Of a DNA stretch of 64,000 nucleotides, positions 35,921 through 44,826 are shown one piece after another (the stretch's first letter is position 1; the number at the start of each line of letters is the position of its first letter). The stretch is from Flavobacterium segetis. Lineage in GTDB: Bacteria; Bacteroidota; Bacteroidia; Flavobacteriales; Flavobacteriaceae. A program made the translations under genes and the position numbers. A model generated the notes under the pieces. It saw nothing but the letters and a program-made list of their open reading frames with translations, searched no databases and was not told the origin of the DNA. The stretch spans positions 62,001 through 126,000 of the forward strand of contig NZ_FQWE01000004.1 of assembly GCF_900129575.1 (NCBI RefSeq), given 5' to 3'.

Positions 35921-37474
35921 ATGAAAAAAAATAAAATTGCTTCATTACTATTTTTTCTTACTACTATTACAATTACAGGACAAATTAGTTCAACACAAGT
36001 AGATGAATTGGTAAAAGAAACATTAAAAACATTTAATGTGCCCGGAATTGCCGTTGCAATAGTAAAAGATGGTAAGGTAGTTCACGCTCAGGGCTATGGT
36101 GTAAAATCCATTATGACTAATGAAAAAGTTGATGCAAATACGCTTTTTGGAATAGCTTCAAATAGTAAAGCGTTTACCAGTGCTGCGCTAGCAATTTTAG
36201 TGGACGAAGGGAAAATGAGATGGGATGATAAAGTCATAAAATATCTTCCTAATTTTAAAATGTATAATGACTATGTCACTAATGAGTTTACTATCCGGGA
36301 TTTATTAACGCACCGAAGCGGCTTGGGTCTAGGTGCAGGGGATTTAATGATTTGGCCTGACGGGAGTGATTTTACAGCACAAGATATCGTGCAGAATTTA
36401 CAGTATTTAAAACCCGTTTCGGCTTTTAGAACGCAATATGATTACGATAATTTACTATATATTGTAGCTGGCGAAGTGGTTCATGTGGCGAGTGGCTTAA
36501 CATGGTGCGATTTTATAGAGCAGCGTATTATGAAACCATTAGAGATGAATAATAGTGCTTCTTCCTATTTGCGTATAAAGGATTCTACAAACATTATCGC
36601 TCCACATGTACCTATTGACGGTAAACTAAAAGTCATTAAAAGATATCAAAACCAACTTTTTGATGCTGCGGCAGGTATTTATTCTAGTGTTAATGATTTG
36701 AGTAAATGGACTATTATGCAAATGAATAATGGACAATACGACGTAGATAACAAGCAATTATTTTCAAAAAAAGAGCACAATGAAATGTGGCAATTGCAAA
36801 CTATAATACCCGTAAATCCTAAACCACCTTACAATACAAATTTTAGTGGTTATGGACTAGGTTGGTTTTTAAGTGACGTAAAAGGACACAAACAAGTTAG
36901 TCACACTGGTGGTTTAGAGGGCATTGTTACTCAAATTACACTAATACCAGAAATAAATTTAGGTATTATTGTTTTAACAAATCAGCAATCAGGAGCGGCT
37001 TTTAGAGCAATTACAAATACTATAAAAGACAGTTATTTAGGAATACAAGCAGAAAATTATGTTGTAAATTACAGCAAAAGTTTAAAAGAAAATGAGGCTT
37101 TAGCTGATAAAAAAACAGATGAAGTGTGGGCAACTGTAGCCAAAAATAAAAAGGAAAATAAAAAAATAAATTTTAAAACGATTGTGGGAACGTATAAAGA
37201 TAATTGGTTTGGTGATGTTTTACTTTCAGAGCGTAAAGGGAAATTATATTTTGCTTCAAAACGTTCTCCTCAACTTGTAGGCGAGGTTTTTTTCTATACA
37301 GACAATAGCTATGTAGTAAAATGGAACAACGCATATTTCCATGCTGATGCACATTTATTTTTTGAGAGTGATACAACAGGAAAAGCAGTTCGCTTGACCA
37401 TGAAAGCAATATCTGAGCTAACCGATTTTAGTTATGATTTTCATGATTTAGATTTTAGACGGACTTCGATGTAA
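35921..37474 (+). CDS. Exported serine hydrolase of the class C beta-lactamase family with DUF3471 tail
   Basis: A 517-residue periplasmic or exported enzyme. Residues 1-21 are a signal peptide ending in TITGQ. The catalytic domain (about 25-370) has SNSK at 80-83 as the SxxK motif, YDN at 175-177 as the YxN motif, and SHTGGLEG as the KTG-equivalent. Residues about 415-510 form a DUF3471-type beta domain (YKDNWFGDVLLSERKGKLYF). The architecture is that of D-aminopeptidase or esterase relatives (EstB, AmpC-like), not of resistance beta-lactamases, so peptide or ester hydrolysis is more likely than drug inactivation. Confidence 0.88.
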   Translation: MKKNKIASLLFFLTTITITGQISSTQVDELVKETLKTFNVPGIAVAIVKDGKVVHAQGYGVKSIMTNEKVDANTLFGIASNSKAFTSAALAILVDEGKMRWDDKVIKYLPNFKMYNDYVTNEFTIRDLLTHRSGLGLGAGDLMIWPDGSDFTAQDIVQNLQYLKPVSAFRTQYDYDNLLYIVAGEVVHVASGLTWCDFIEQRIMKPLEMNNSASSYLRIKDSTNIIAPHVPIDGKLKVIKRYQNQLFDAAAGIYSSVNDLSKWTIMQMNNGQYDVDNKQLFSKKEHNEMWQLQTIIPVNPKPPYNTNFSGYGLGWFLSDVKGHKQVSHTGGLEGIVTQITLIPEINLGIIVLTNQQSGAAFRAITNTIKDSYLGIQAENYVVNYSKSLKENEALADKKTDEVWATVAKNKKENKKINFKTIVGTYKDNWFGDVLLSERKGKLYFASKRSPQLVGEVFFYTDNSYVVKWNNAYFHADAHLFFESDTTGKAVRLTMKAISELTDFSYDFHDLDFRRTSM

Positions 37475-37494
37475 TAAGGTGTATAGTAAAGTAG

Positions 37495-37527
37495 CATACT
37501 ATTATGAAAATATGAATAGTATGTGTT
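37495..37527 (+). terminator. Probable terminator after the serine hydrolase gene
   Basis: CATACTATT (37495-37503) pairs with AATAGTATG (37515-37523) around an 11-base loop, followed by a T-rich stretch, 20 bases after the stop codon. Confidence 0.5.
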
Positions 37528-37594
37528 TTCAAGTTTCTTTTTTGTTTTTAGGATAGCATTCAATTTTTTTAAGTTAAGCGTAGAGCTCTCTAAA

Positions 37595-37699
37595 CTTGTC
37601 ATTCTGATAAAGGAAGAATTTTAGTTTGTTGCTCGAGTTTGTTGAGATTGCTTCGCCTAATGGTTAAGCTCTCGCGTACTCTTTAGTCAAAATGACAAA
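37595..37699. repeat. Intergenic repeat element with inverted ends
   Basis: CTTGTCATTCTGA (37595-37607) faces TCAAAATGACAAA (37687-37699), imperfect inverted ends. The inside contains GGAAGAATTTTAG and GAGATTGCTTCG. I recall elements of the form TGTCATTCTGA...GAGATTGCTTCG...ATGACA as dispersed repeats in Flavobacterium and other Bacteroidota. No reading frame is present. Confidence 0.55.
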
Positions 37700-37740
37700 A
37701 ACAACAACTATATAATTTGTGTTCTTTCCGTAATGACGTT

Positions 37741-37829
37741 AGGATAATAGTGGAAATCCTTTTATACTATAGAGCGAAATCGAAGTGATATAAAAGATTG
37801 AAACGAACATCCCGATTCGCTAACGCGAA
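37741..37829. repeat. Second intergenic repeat element (hairpin type)
   Basis: AATCCTTTTATA (37755-37766) pairs imperfectly with ATATAAAAGATT (37788-37799) around GAGCGAAATCGAAG, and a small perfect hairpin TTCGC-TAAC-GCGAA follows at 37816-37829. It resembles a dispersed flavobacterial hairpin repeat. Together with the element before it and the hairpin at 37895 it fills the 461-base gap before rel/spoT. Confidence 0.5.
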
Positions 37830-37894
37830 AACTCCAAAATAGAAATAAACGTAAGTTTTAAAATTATTTTACTTAATATTTTCTCTTGCGTATA

Positions 37895-37919
37895 TCCTAA
37901 AAAATCTCTATTTTTAGGA
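37895..37919 (+). promoter_or_regulatory. Hairpin just upstream of the rel/spoT start
   Basis: TCCTAAAAA (37895-37903) pairs perfectly with TTTTTAGGA (37911-37919), ending 16 bases before the ATG at 37936. It could be an RNA structure controlling translation or an operator. Confidence 0.35.
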
Positions 37920-37935
37920 CATCAACTGTGTTGTT

Positions 37936-40158
37936 ATGATAGAAATAGATTTAGAAAAAGAAAATAAAGCAATCGCTCAGGAATATAAAGAATTGCTCCG
38001 AATAAGTTACCAAACCTTGACTGATGAGGATAAAAAACTTATCAGGAAAGCATTTGATGTATCAGTAGAGGCGCATAAAGAACAGCGCAGAAAATCTGGT
38101 GAAGCTTATATTTTTCATCCCATTGCTGTGGCTAAAATTGTAGCGTCGGAAATAGGTTTAGGAGCGACATCTATAGCAGCGGCATTACTTCATGACGTTG
38201 TAGAAGACACTTCCGTTACCGTTCAAGACATTGAACGGATGTTCAATCCAAAAGTTGCGCAAATAGTGGAAGGATTGACTAAAATAGCCTTAGTTCAAAA
38301 AGATCTAAACATATCGATGCAGGCGGAGAATTTCCGAAAAATGATATTAACACTCAATGATGATGTACGTGTTATTCTTATTAAACTTGCTGATCGTTTG
38401 CATAACATGCAAACAATGGAATCGATGCGAGAAGACAAACAGACAAAAATCGCGTCTGAGACCTTATATATTTACGCACCATTAGCACACCGATTAGGTT
38501 TGTATAATATTAAAACAAAATTAGAAGATCTAGGTTTAAAATATACAGAGCCTGCAGTTTATAACGAAATTATAAGCAAAATTAAAGAGACAAAAGAAGA
38601 ACAAGACGACTATATAAAGTCCATTTCTGATGTTCTAAAAAAGTCACTTAACGATGAAGGAGTTGACTACGTTATAAAAGGACGTCCAAAATCAATTTAT
38701 TCCATTCGGAGAAAAATGCAAGCTCAAAACGTAAGTTTCGAGGAGGTATATGATAAATTCGCTCTTCGTATTGTTTACAAATCCAATCCGCATGATGAGA
38801 AATTCGTTGCTTGGAAAATATACTCAATCGTTACAGACCATTATAGGCCAAGTCCAAGTAGGTTACGCGACTGGATTTCATCACCAAAATCTACAGGTTA
38901 TGAAGCGCTGCACATTACGGTTATGGGTCCAAAGGGACGATGGGTTGAAGTACAGGTTCGTAGTGAACGCATGGACGAAATTGCCGAAAAAGGATATGCT
39001 GCTCATTATAAATATAAGAATGGCGCAACTGAAGAAAGTGGTTTAGATGTGTGGCTAAATCTACTAAAAGAAGCTTTAGAAAATTCCGAGACAAATGCAG
39101 TGGATTTTGTAGAAGATTTCAAAATGAATTTGTATTCAAAAGAGATCTTTGTTTTTACCCCAAAAGGAGAAATTAAATCATTACCCAAAGGTGCAACTTC
39201 ATTAGATTTTGCCTTTAGTATTCACTCTGAAATTGGTATTCGAACCAGAGGAACACGTGTGAATGGAAAATTAGTTCCATTAAATTTCGTTTTAAAAAGC
39301 GGTGATCAAATTGAAATAATAACTTCTCAGCATCAAAAACCTACCATCAACTGGCTCGATTACGTGACCACTTCGAGAGCTAAAACAAAAATTAAAAATG
39401 TTCTAAATGAGAACACTAAAAAAATAGGTGAAGAAGGAAAAGAGTTATTGACCAGAAAATTAAAGCATTTAAAAATAACATTAAGCGAGCAAGTTATAAA
39501 CGAACTTGTAAACTTTTTTAAATTAAAAACGAGCTTAGATTTATTTTATCGTGTTGGTGTTGGTGCTATTGAAAATCAGCAGTTAAAGGATTATGCTGCG
39601 CAAAAGAGTAATACCTTTATTAATTTTTTTAAGAATAAAATGAAGCGATCTTCCAGCAACACAGCTGACGAAGATATTCATAGGCCAGTAGTTAATAGCA
39701 ACTATGACATGCTCGTTTTTGGTAAAGACCAGGATAAATTAGACTATAAATTATCACCTTGCTGTAACCCTATACCGGGTGATGATGTCTTCGGGTTTGT
39801 GACTATCAATGAAGGTATTAAAGTGCACAAAAAGGATTGCCCAAATGCAATAGGAATGCAATCCAATTACGCTTATCGGATAATGCTGGCAAAATGGATT
39901 GATTCAGCTCAGGAGGAATTTAAAGCCATCATTAATGTTACTGGTATGGATATTTTAGGATTGACAAATCAACTAACACGAGTAATCTCAAATAATATGC
40001 ATGTTAATATTCAAAGTATTGCTCTAAGCACCGACGCTGGAATTTTTCATGGACAAGTAACTGTGATCGTGCAGAACAATACAATTTTAAAAAAAATGAT
40101 AAGTAATATCAAAAAAATTGATGGAGTCGAAAAAGTAACAAGAGAATATAAGACCTAA
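37936..40158 (+). CDS. Bifunctional (p)ppGpp synthetase/hydrolase, Rel/SpoT
   Basis: A 740-residue long RSH enzyme that makes and degrades (p)ppGpp, the stringent-response alarmone. The HD hydrolase domain (about 40-200) has H61 (YIFHPIAVAKI) and LLHDVVEDT with the HD pair at 86-87, so hydrolase activity should be intact. The synthetase domain includes KGRPKSIYSIRRKMQ and GYEALHITVMGPKGRWVEVQ. TGS follows with EIFVFTPKGEIKSLPKG, and the C-terminal ACT domain includes INVTGMDILGLTNQLTRVIS. A cysteine-containing conserved segment (SPCCNPIPGDDVFGFVT) lies between TGS and ACT. With both activities present, the cell may rely on this one long RSH. Confidence 0.95.
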   Translation: MIEIDLEKENKAIAQEYKELLRISYQTLTDEDKKLIRKAFDVSVEAHKEQRRKSGEAYIFHPIAVAKIVASEIGLGATSIAAALLHDVVEDTSVTVQDIERMFNPKVAQIVEGLTKIALVQKDLNISMQAENFRKMILTLNDDVRVILIKLADRLHNMQTMESMREDKQTKIASETLYIYAPLAHRLGLYNIKTKLEDLGLKYTEPAVYNEIISKIKETKEEQDDYIKSISDVLKKSLNDEGVDYVIKGRPKSIYSIRRKMQAQNVSFEEVYDKFALRIVYKSNPHDEKFVAWKIYSIVTDHYRPSPSRLRDWISSPKSTGYEALHITVMGPKGRWVEVQVRSERMDEIAEKGYAAHYKYKNGATEESGLDVWLNLLKEALENSETNAVDFVEDFKMNLYSKEIFVFTPKGEIKSLPKGATSLDFAFSIHSEIGIRTRGTRVNGKLVPLNFVLKSGDQIEIITSQHQKPTINWLDYVTTSRAKTKIKNVLNENTKKIGEEGKELLTRKLKHLKITLSEQVINELVNFFKLKTSLDLFYRVGVGAIENQQLKDYAAQKSNTFINFFKNKMKRSSSNTADEDIHRPVVNSNYDMLVFGKDQDKLDYKLSPCCNPIPGDDVFGFVTINEGIKVHKKDCPNAIGMQSNYAYRIMLAKWIDSAQEEFKAIINVTGMDILGLTNQLTRVISNNMHVNIQSIALSTDAGIFHGQVTVIVQNNTILKKMISNIKKIDGVEKVTREYKT

Positions 40159-40219
40159 AAAGTCTTAAAGAGCCACTTTCATCACCTTATGACTAACAAT
40201 CTTTGAACATAACAAACCG

Positions 40220-40255
40220 GAAGTTTTAAACTTCAAACTAAAAATTTTATCTTTG
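40220..40255 (+). promoter_or_regulatory. Promoter of the Fur-family gene with a 7-1-7 inverted repeat
   Basis: TATCTTTG at 40248-40255 is a perfect -7 box ending seven bases before the ATG, so the transcript would be leaderless or nearly so. A perfect 7-1-7 inverted repeat, GAAGTTT-T-AAACTTC (40220-40234), covers the expected -33 position. Fur-family operators commonly have the 7-1-7 form, so this is a candidate self-regulatory site. Confidence 0.5.
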
Positions 40256-40262
40256 CCAGCAT

Positions 40263-40730
40263 ATGACACTCATTTCCATAGATAACAGCAAAAATCAAGA
40301 AATTGTAAAAAATGTTTTTACAATGTATCTTGAGAAAAAAGGACATCGCAAAACACCTGAGCGATACGCAATCCTACAGGAAATCTACGATAGCGAAGAA
40401 CATTTTGATGTCGAGCACTTATATATCAAGATGAAAAATAAAAACTACCGCGTGAGTAGGGCAACGCTTTACAACACTATTGAATTGCTACTAGATTGCG
40501 CTTTAGTTAGAAAACACCAGTTTGGGCAGAATCAAGCTCATTATGAAAAATCATACTTTGATAAACAACATGATCATATTATTATGACTGATACTGGGGA
40601 AGTTATAGAATTTTGCGATCCTAGAATTCAGACAATCAAAAAAACTATCGAAGAAATTTTTGATATAGAAATCACAAATCATTCTTTGTACTTATATGGT
40701 GTCAAAAAACCTAAAGTAAACTTAGAGTAA
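40263..40730 (+). CDS. Fur-family transcriptional regulator
   Basis: A 155-residue metal-dependent repressor. The winged-helix part (about 15-90) shows [28 protein letters not shown] and [16 protein letters not shown]. Regulatory metal ligands are H47 and H52 region, then [17 protein letters not shown] with H103 and H105. It has only two cysteines (C79 and C118), so the CxxC pairs that bind structural zinc in many Fur and PerR proteins are absent. The regulated metal or signal (iron, peroxide, zinc) cannot be assigned. It lies 104 bases after rel/spoT with its own promoter and is followed by purA 41 bases later. Confidence 0.9.
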   Translation: MTLISIDNSKNQEIVKNVFTMYLEKKGHRKTPERYAILQEIYDSEEHFDVEHLYIKMKNKNYRVSRATLYNTIELLLDCALVRKHQFGQNQAHYEKSYFDKQHDHIIMTDTGEVIEFCDPRIQTIKKTIEEIFDIEITNHSLYLYGVKKPKVNLE

Positions 40731-40771
40731 CAATATTACAAATATAAAATTAACTACAAATAACACACAGA

Positions 40772-42043
40772 ATGACCGTAGATTTATTACTAGGATTACA
40801 ATGGGGAGATGAAGGAAAAGGAAAAATTGTTGACGTTCTTACATCAAAATATGATATAATTGCTCGTTTTCAAGGAGGGCCTAACGCAGGTCACACTTTA
40901 GAATTTGATGGAATAAAACATGTTCTTAGAACCATTCCTTCTGGGATTTTTCACGGAAACAACATCAATATTATTGGAAACGGTGTTGTCATAGATCCGG
41001 TAGTTTTTAAAAGTGAGGTTGATGGTCTATCCAAATTTAATTTAGATTTAAAATCAAAATTGATTATTTCACGAAAAGCACATTTAATTTTACCAACCCA
41101 CCGTTTATTAGACGCTGCATCAGAAGCTTCAAAAGGAAAAGCTAAAATTGGTTCAACATTGAAAGGAATTGGTCCAACTTATATGGACAAAACAGGTAGA
41201 AACGGTATTCGCGTTGGAGATATTGAATTAGAGGATTTTGCTGATCGTTACAGAGCTTTAGCTGATAAGCATGAAGCAATGATCGCTTTTTATAATGTGG
41301 ATATTCAGTATAACTTGCCAGAACTTGAGAAAGAATTCTTTGAAGCCATCGAAGATTTAAAAAAATTAGATTTTATAGATAGCGAAGAATACTTACACCA
41401 AGCTCAAAAAGTAGGTAAATCAATTTTATGTGAAGGTGCTCAAGGTTCTTTACTTGATGTTGATTTTGGAACTTATCCATTTGTAACTTCATCTAATACT
41501 ACAGCCGCTGGTGCTTGCACTGGGTTAGGAATTGCTCCAAATAAAATCAAAGAAGTTTATGGTATTTTTAAGGCATACGTTACTCGAGTGGGTAGCGGTC
41601 CATTCCCTACAGAACTTTTTGATGAAGATGGCGCAGCGATGGCACGCGTAGGAAATGAATTTGGATCAGTTACTGGAAGACAAAGACGTTGTGGCTGGTT
41701 AGATTTAGTAGCTCTAAAATACGCTGTTCAAGTAAATGGAGTGACACAATTGATGATGATGAAAGGAGACGTTCTTTCAGGCTTTGAAACTTTAAAAGTA
41801 TGTACAGAATACAATTATAAAGGAGAAAAGATTTCTCATTTCCCATACAATATTGATCCAGAAAATGTAACTCCTGTTTACAAAGAGTTCAAAGGGTGGA
41901 AACAAGATTTAACGGGTATGACAACTTATAATGAATTACCACTTGAACTCAAAGAGTACATTGAATTTATTGAAAAAGAAGTTGAAGTACCAATAAAAAT
42001 TGTTTCAGTTGGACCAGATCGAAAGCAAACTATTCTAAAATAA
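40772..42043 (+). CDS. purA: Adenylosuccinate synthetase
   Basis: A 423-residue enzyme that joins IMP and aspartate with GTP to give adenylosuccinate, the first committed step to AMP. The GTP-binding loop is LGLQWGDEGKGKIVD at 8-21, with the catalytic aspartate in GDEGKGK. NAGHTLEFDG, GSTLKGIGPTYMDKTGRNGI, EGAQGSLLDVDFGTYPFVTSS and TGRQRRCGWLDLVALKYA are further family motifs. Length and motif order are normal. It lies 41 bases after the Fur-family gene with no promoter of its own that I can see, so the two may share a transcript that ends at a strong hairpin. Confidence 0.97.
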   Translation: MTVDLLLGLQWGDEGKGKIVDVLTSKYDIIARFQGGPNAGHTLEFDGIKHVLRTIPSGIFHGNNINIIGNGVVIDPVVFKSEVDGLSKFNLDLKSKLIISRKAHLILPTHRLLDAASEASKGKAKIGSTLKGIGPTYMDKTGRNGIRVGDIELEDFADRYRALADKHEAMIAFYNVDIQYNLPELEKEFFEAIEDLKKLDFIDSEEYLHQAQKVGKSILCEGAQGSLLDVDFGTYPFVTSSNTTAAGACTGLGIAPNKIKEVYGIFKAYVTRVGSGPFPTELFDEDGAAMARVGNEFGSVTGRQRRCGWLDLVALKYAVQVNGVTQLMMMKGDVLSGFETLKVCTEYNYKGEKISHFPYNIDPENVTPVYKEFKGWKQDLTGMTTYNELPLELKEYIEFIEKEVEVPIKIVSVGPDRKQTILK

Positions 42044-42049
42044 CATACT

Positions 42050-42079
42050 AAACGCTCTGTAATTCAGAGCGTTTTTTTT
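42050..42079 (+). terminator. Terminator after purA
   Basis: AAACGCTCTG (42050-42059) pairs with CAGAGCGTTT (42065-42074), loop of five bases, then a T-run to 42079. It begins six bases after the purA stop codon. Confidence 0.94.
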
Positions 42080-42103
42080 ATCTTAAAAATAAATAAATCT
42101 CAA

Positions 42104-42685
42104 ATGAAAAACCCAACTATTAAAATTCAAGAAACCGAAATACTTTCTGATAACCATTATGTTTTAAACAAAGTAACTTTCGATTATCAAAAAAATGATA
42201 ACTCATGGATTTCGCATAAACGTGAAGTTTATGATAGAGGAAATGGCGCTGCTATTTTACTATATAATTTAAAAAAGAAAACTGTTGTTTTAACACGTCA
42301 GTTTAGATTGCCTACTTATTTGAATGGCAATAAATCAGGAATGATGATTGAAGTGTGTGCAGGATTGCTCGATCAAGATAATCCAGAACAATGCATTATA
42401 CGTGAAACTGAAGAAGAAACTGGTTATCAAATTTTAAAAGTCAAAAAAATAATGGAAACCTATACTTCTCCTGGAGCAGTGACAGAAATTTTACATTTAT
42501 TTATTGGAGAGTATGATGATACTATGAAAATCAGTGAAGGTGGAGGATTAGAATCAGAACAAGAAAACATAGATGTAATCGAAATGCTTTTTGATGATGC
42601 TTATCAGATGATTAGTAACGGTAAGATTAATGATGCAAAAACAATAATTTTATTGCAGTATGGGAAGATTAATATAAATTTGTAA
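42104..42685 (+). CDS. Nudix hydrolase, NudK-like (GDP-mannose pyrophosphatase type)
   Basis: A 193-residue Nudix protein. The Nudix core is in GLLDQDNPEQCIIRETEEET, with the metal-binding RETEEETG. The flanking parts match the NudK group: LSDNHYVLNKVTFDYQ at the start, REVYDRGNGAAILLYN, and the end of the substrate loop YTSPGAVTEILHLFIGEYDD. NudK of E. coli cleaves GDP-mannose and similar nucleotide sugars. ADP-ribose pyrophosphatase is the main alternative, but the N-terminal strands favour NudK. It follows the purA terminator by 24 bases. Its stop lies 17 bases from the convergent peroxiredoxin stop. Confidence 0.8.
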   Translation: MKNPTIKIQETEILSDNHYVLNKVTFDYQKNDNSWISHKREVYDRGNGAAILLYNLKKKTVVLTRQFRLPTYLNGNKSGMMIEVCAGLLDQDNPEQCIIRETEEETGYQILKVKKIMETYTSPGAVTEILHLFIGEYDDTMKISEGGGLESEQENIDVIEMLFDDAYQMISNGKINDAKTIILLQYGKININL

Positions 42686-42702
42686 TGTTTTTAAGTTTAT
42701 GT

Positions 42703-43341
42703 TTATTTATTAGGTTGCGGTGTCATTCTTAAATATGGCTTTATCACTTCACAACCTTTTGGGAACTTCTCAGCTACATCTTCATCTTTTATAGACGGAG
42801 AGATTACAACTTTGTCACCGTCTTTCCAGTTGGCAGGCGTTGCAACACTGTAATGAGCTGTTAACTGTAAGCTATCAATAACTCTTAATAGCTCGTCAAA
42901 ATTTCTTCCCGTCGAAGCAGGATAAGTCAATGTTAGTTTAACTTTTTTGTCAGGACCTATTATAAAAACAGATCGAACTGTAAAACTCTCGCTTGCATTA
43001 GGGTGCATCATGTCATACAATTCCGCTATATGCTTGTCTTCGTCAGCAATTATTGGAAAGTTCACTGTAGTATTTTGCGTCTCATTAATATCTTCAATCC
43101 ACTTCATATGTGATTCTACGCAATCAACACTTAATGCTATTACCTTAACATTTCGCTTTTTAAACTCAGGGTAGTAATTTGCTACTGTGCCTAATTCAGT
43201 TGTACAAACTGGTGTGAAATCAGCTGGATGTGAAAATAAAATACACCATGAGTCCCCAATCCATTCGTGAAATTTTATATTACCCATTGATGTTTCTGCT
43301 TCAAAATCAGGAGCAATATCACCTAATCGTACGGTTGCCAT
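42703..43341 (-). CDS. 1-Cys peroxiredoxin (Prx6 type)
   Basis: A 212-residue peroxiredoxin. The peroxidatic cysteine is C46 in HPADFTPVCTTELG. The C-terminal half has the long extension of the Prx6 group (PANWKDGDKVVISPSIKDED), and R residues of the active site lie in TVRSVFIIGP. No cysteine is placed as a standard resolving cysteine, although C33, C104 and one in KGCEVIKPY exist. It should reduce hydrogen peroxide and organic peroxides in the cytoplasm. TATTTTTG at 43408-43401 on the minus strand could be its -7 box. The convergent Nudix gene leaves 17 bases between stops and no hairpin. Confidence 0.92.
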   Translation of the reverse strand: MATVRLGDIAPDFEAETSMGNIKFHEWIGDSWCILFSHPADFTPVCTTELGTVANYYPEFKKRNVKVIALSVDCVESHMKWIEDINETQNTTVNFPIIADEDKHIAELYDMMHPNASESFTVRSVFIIGPDKKVKLTLTYPASTGRNFDELLRVIDSLQLTAHYSVATPANWKDGDKVVISPSIKDEDVAEKFPKGCEVIKPYLRMTPQPNK

Positions 43342-43572
43342 AATAATTTGTTTTACTAATTAATGTAGATGTAAGTTATTAAAAATAAACTAATTAATTT
43401 CAAAAATAGACCTAAAACTTTTTAAATTGTTAAGATAGACAAGTTCATTATTAATTTTTAATAATTGATTGATAAATTTCAAACACACTAATTACATTGA
43501 AATTTTTGGAATTGATCAATACTTTATAATAAAGATTATAAAGTGCGGAACTAAAATCAAAAAGATCCTTTT

Positions 43573-44784
43573 TTATTTCTTTTTTAGGTTAGGTAAAAAG
43601 AAAGCAATGATTCCTATTAATGGCAAGTAAGCACAAATATAATATACGTATGTTATACTGGTATGATCAGCTAGATTTCCTAATAAGGCGGAACCCAAAC
43701 CACCCATTCCGAAAGCAAAACCATAAAAAAGACCAGAAACCATTCCGAGTTTTTTAGGTAATAATTCCTGCGCATAAACTAGTATAGCAGGAAATGCAGA
43801 AGAAATAATTGTACCAATTACAACTGATAAAATACCTGTCCAAAACAGATCAACAAAAGGCAACAATAATGTAAAAGGCGCCGCTCCTAAAACAGAAAAC
43901 CATATTACATATTTTCTACCAAATTTATCGCCTAGAGGTCCGCCGATTAATGTTCCTACAGCGCAAGAAGCTAAAAATAATACTAAATGAAACTGAGCAT
44001 CTTGAACAGATAAATTGAATTTTTCCATTAAATAAAAAGTAAAGTAGCTCGACATGCTAGCCATGTAGAAAAATTTAGAAAAAATCAAGACTAAAAGTAT
44101 TACAACTGAAAGTACAATTTTATTTTGAGACAAATTTGGCAAATCAATAACTGCCTTTTTAGTACGACTTAAACTAAGATGATCTTGATACCAGAACGCA
44201 ATTCTACTTAAAATTAGTAGTCCAATTACTGCTGCCGCCACAAACCAAACGATATACTGTTGAGAATTAGGAACAACAATCAATGCTACTAACAATGGTC
44301 CTATAGCTGTTCCTGCATTTCCTCCTAATTGAAATATTGACTGAGCCAAACCTCGTTTTCCACCTGATGCTAAAAAGGAAATTCGAGAAGCTTCTGGATG
44401 AAAAATTGAAGAACCTATTCCAACTAATATTACCGAAACAATAATCATAGAAAAACTGGAAGCATACGCCAACGAAACAATTCCTAACGAAGTAAAAATC
44501 ATCCCAAAAATTTGAGAGAAAGGCTGTGGTCGTTTGTCAGTATATAATCCCACTAAAGGTTGTAAAAGTGATGCTGCTGCCTGATAAGCTAATGTAATTA
44601 GGCCAATTTGGGTAAATGTTAATTTATAGTTTTCCTTCAATATAGGATATGCAGCAGGAATCACCGCCTGCAATAAATCATTGATTAAATGAGCAAAAGC
44701 TATTGAAAAAAGAATTGAATATACTGTAGGTTGCAGATCAATTGCATTATCGGCTTTGAGTTTATTAGCAGTAGAAAAATTCAT
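43573..44784 (-). CDS. MFS transporter of the fosmidomycin-resistance (Fsr) type
   Basis: A 403-residue inner-membrane transporter with about twelve hydrophobic helices. The opening IAFAHLINDLLQAVIPAAYPIL, the segment LQPLVGLYTDKRPQPFSQIF and HPEASRISFLASGGKRGLAQSIFQLGGN are characteristic of the Fsr branch of the major facilitator superfamily. The second half has IGGPLGDKFGRKYVIWFSVLG, the usual loop 8-9 motif. Members export fosmidomycin or related small molecules, but the natural substrate here is unknown. It lies 42 bases downstream of the AEC transporter and may be co-transcribed with it. Confidence 0.85.
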   Translation of the reverse strand: MNFSTANKLKADNAIDLQPTVYSILFSIAFAHLINDLLQAVIPAAYPILKENYKLTFTQIGLITLAYQAAASLLQPLVGLYTDKRPQPFSQIFGMIFTSLGIVSLAYASSFSMIIVSVILVGIGSSIFHPEASRISFLASGGKRGLAQSIFQLGGNAGTAIGPLLVALIVVPNSQQYIVWFVAAAVIGLLILSRIAFWYQDHLSLSRTKKAVIDLPNLSQNKIVLSVVILLVLIFSKFFYMASMSSYFTFYLMEKFNLSVQDAQFHLVLFLASCAVGTLIGGPLGDKFGRKYVIWFSVLGAAPFTLLLPFVDLFWTGILSVVIGTIISSAFPAILVYAQELLPKKLGMVSGLFYGFAFGMGGLGSALLGNLADHTSITYVYYICAYLPLIGIIAFFLPNLKKK

Positions 44785-44826
44785 TTAATAAAAAAACTTA
44801 ATTAATAATTATTGTAAAAATCGGAT

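Noticed and set aside
35921..37474. Antibiotic-resistance beta-lactamase
   Set aside because: It belongs to the large class C-like serine hydrolase family, but the DUF3471 tail and motif spacing match peptidase or esterase relatives, so resistance is not supported.
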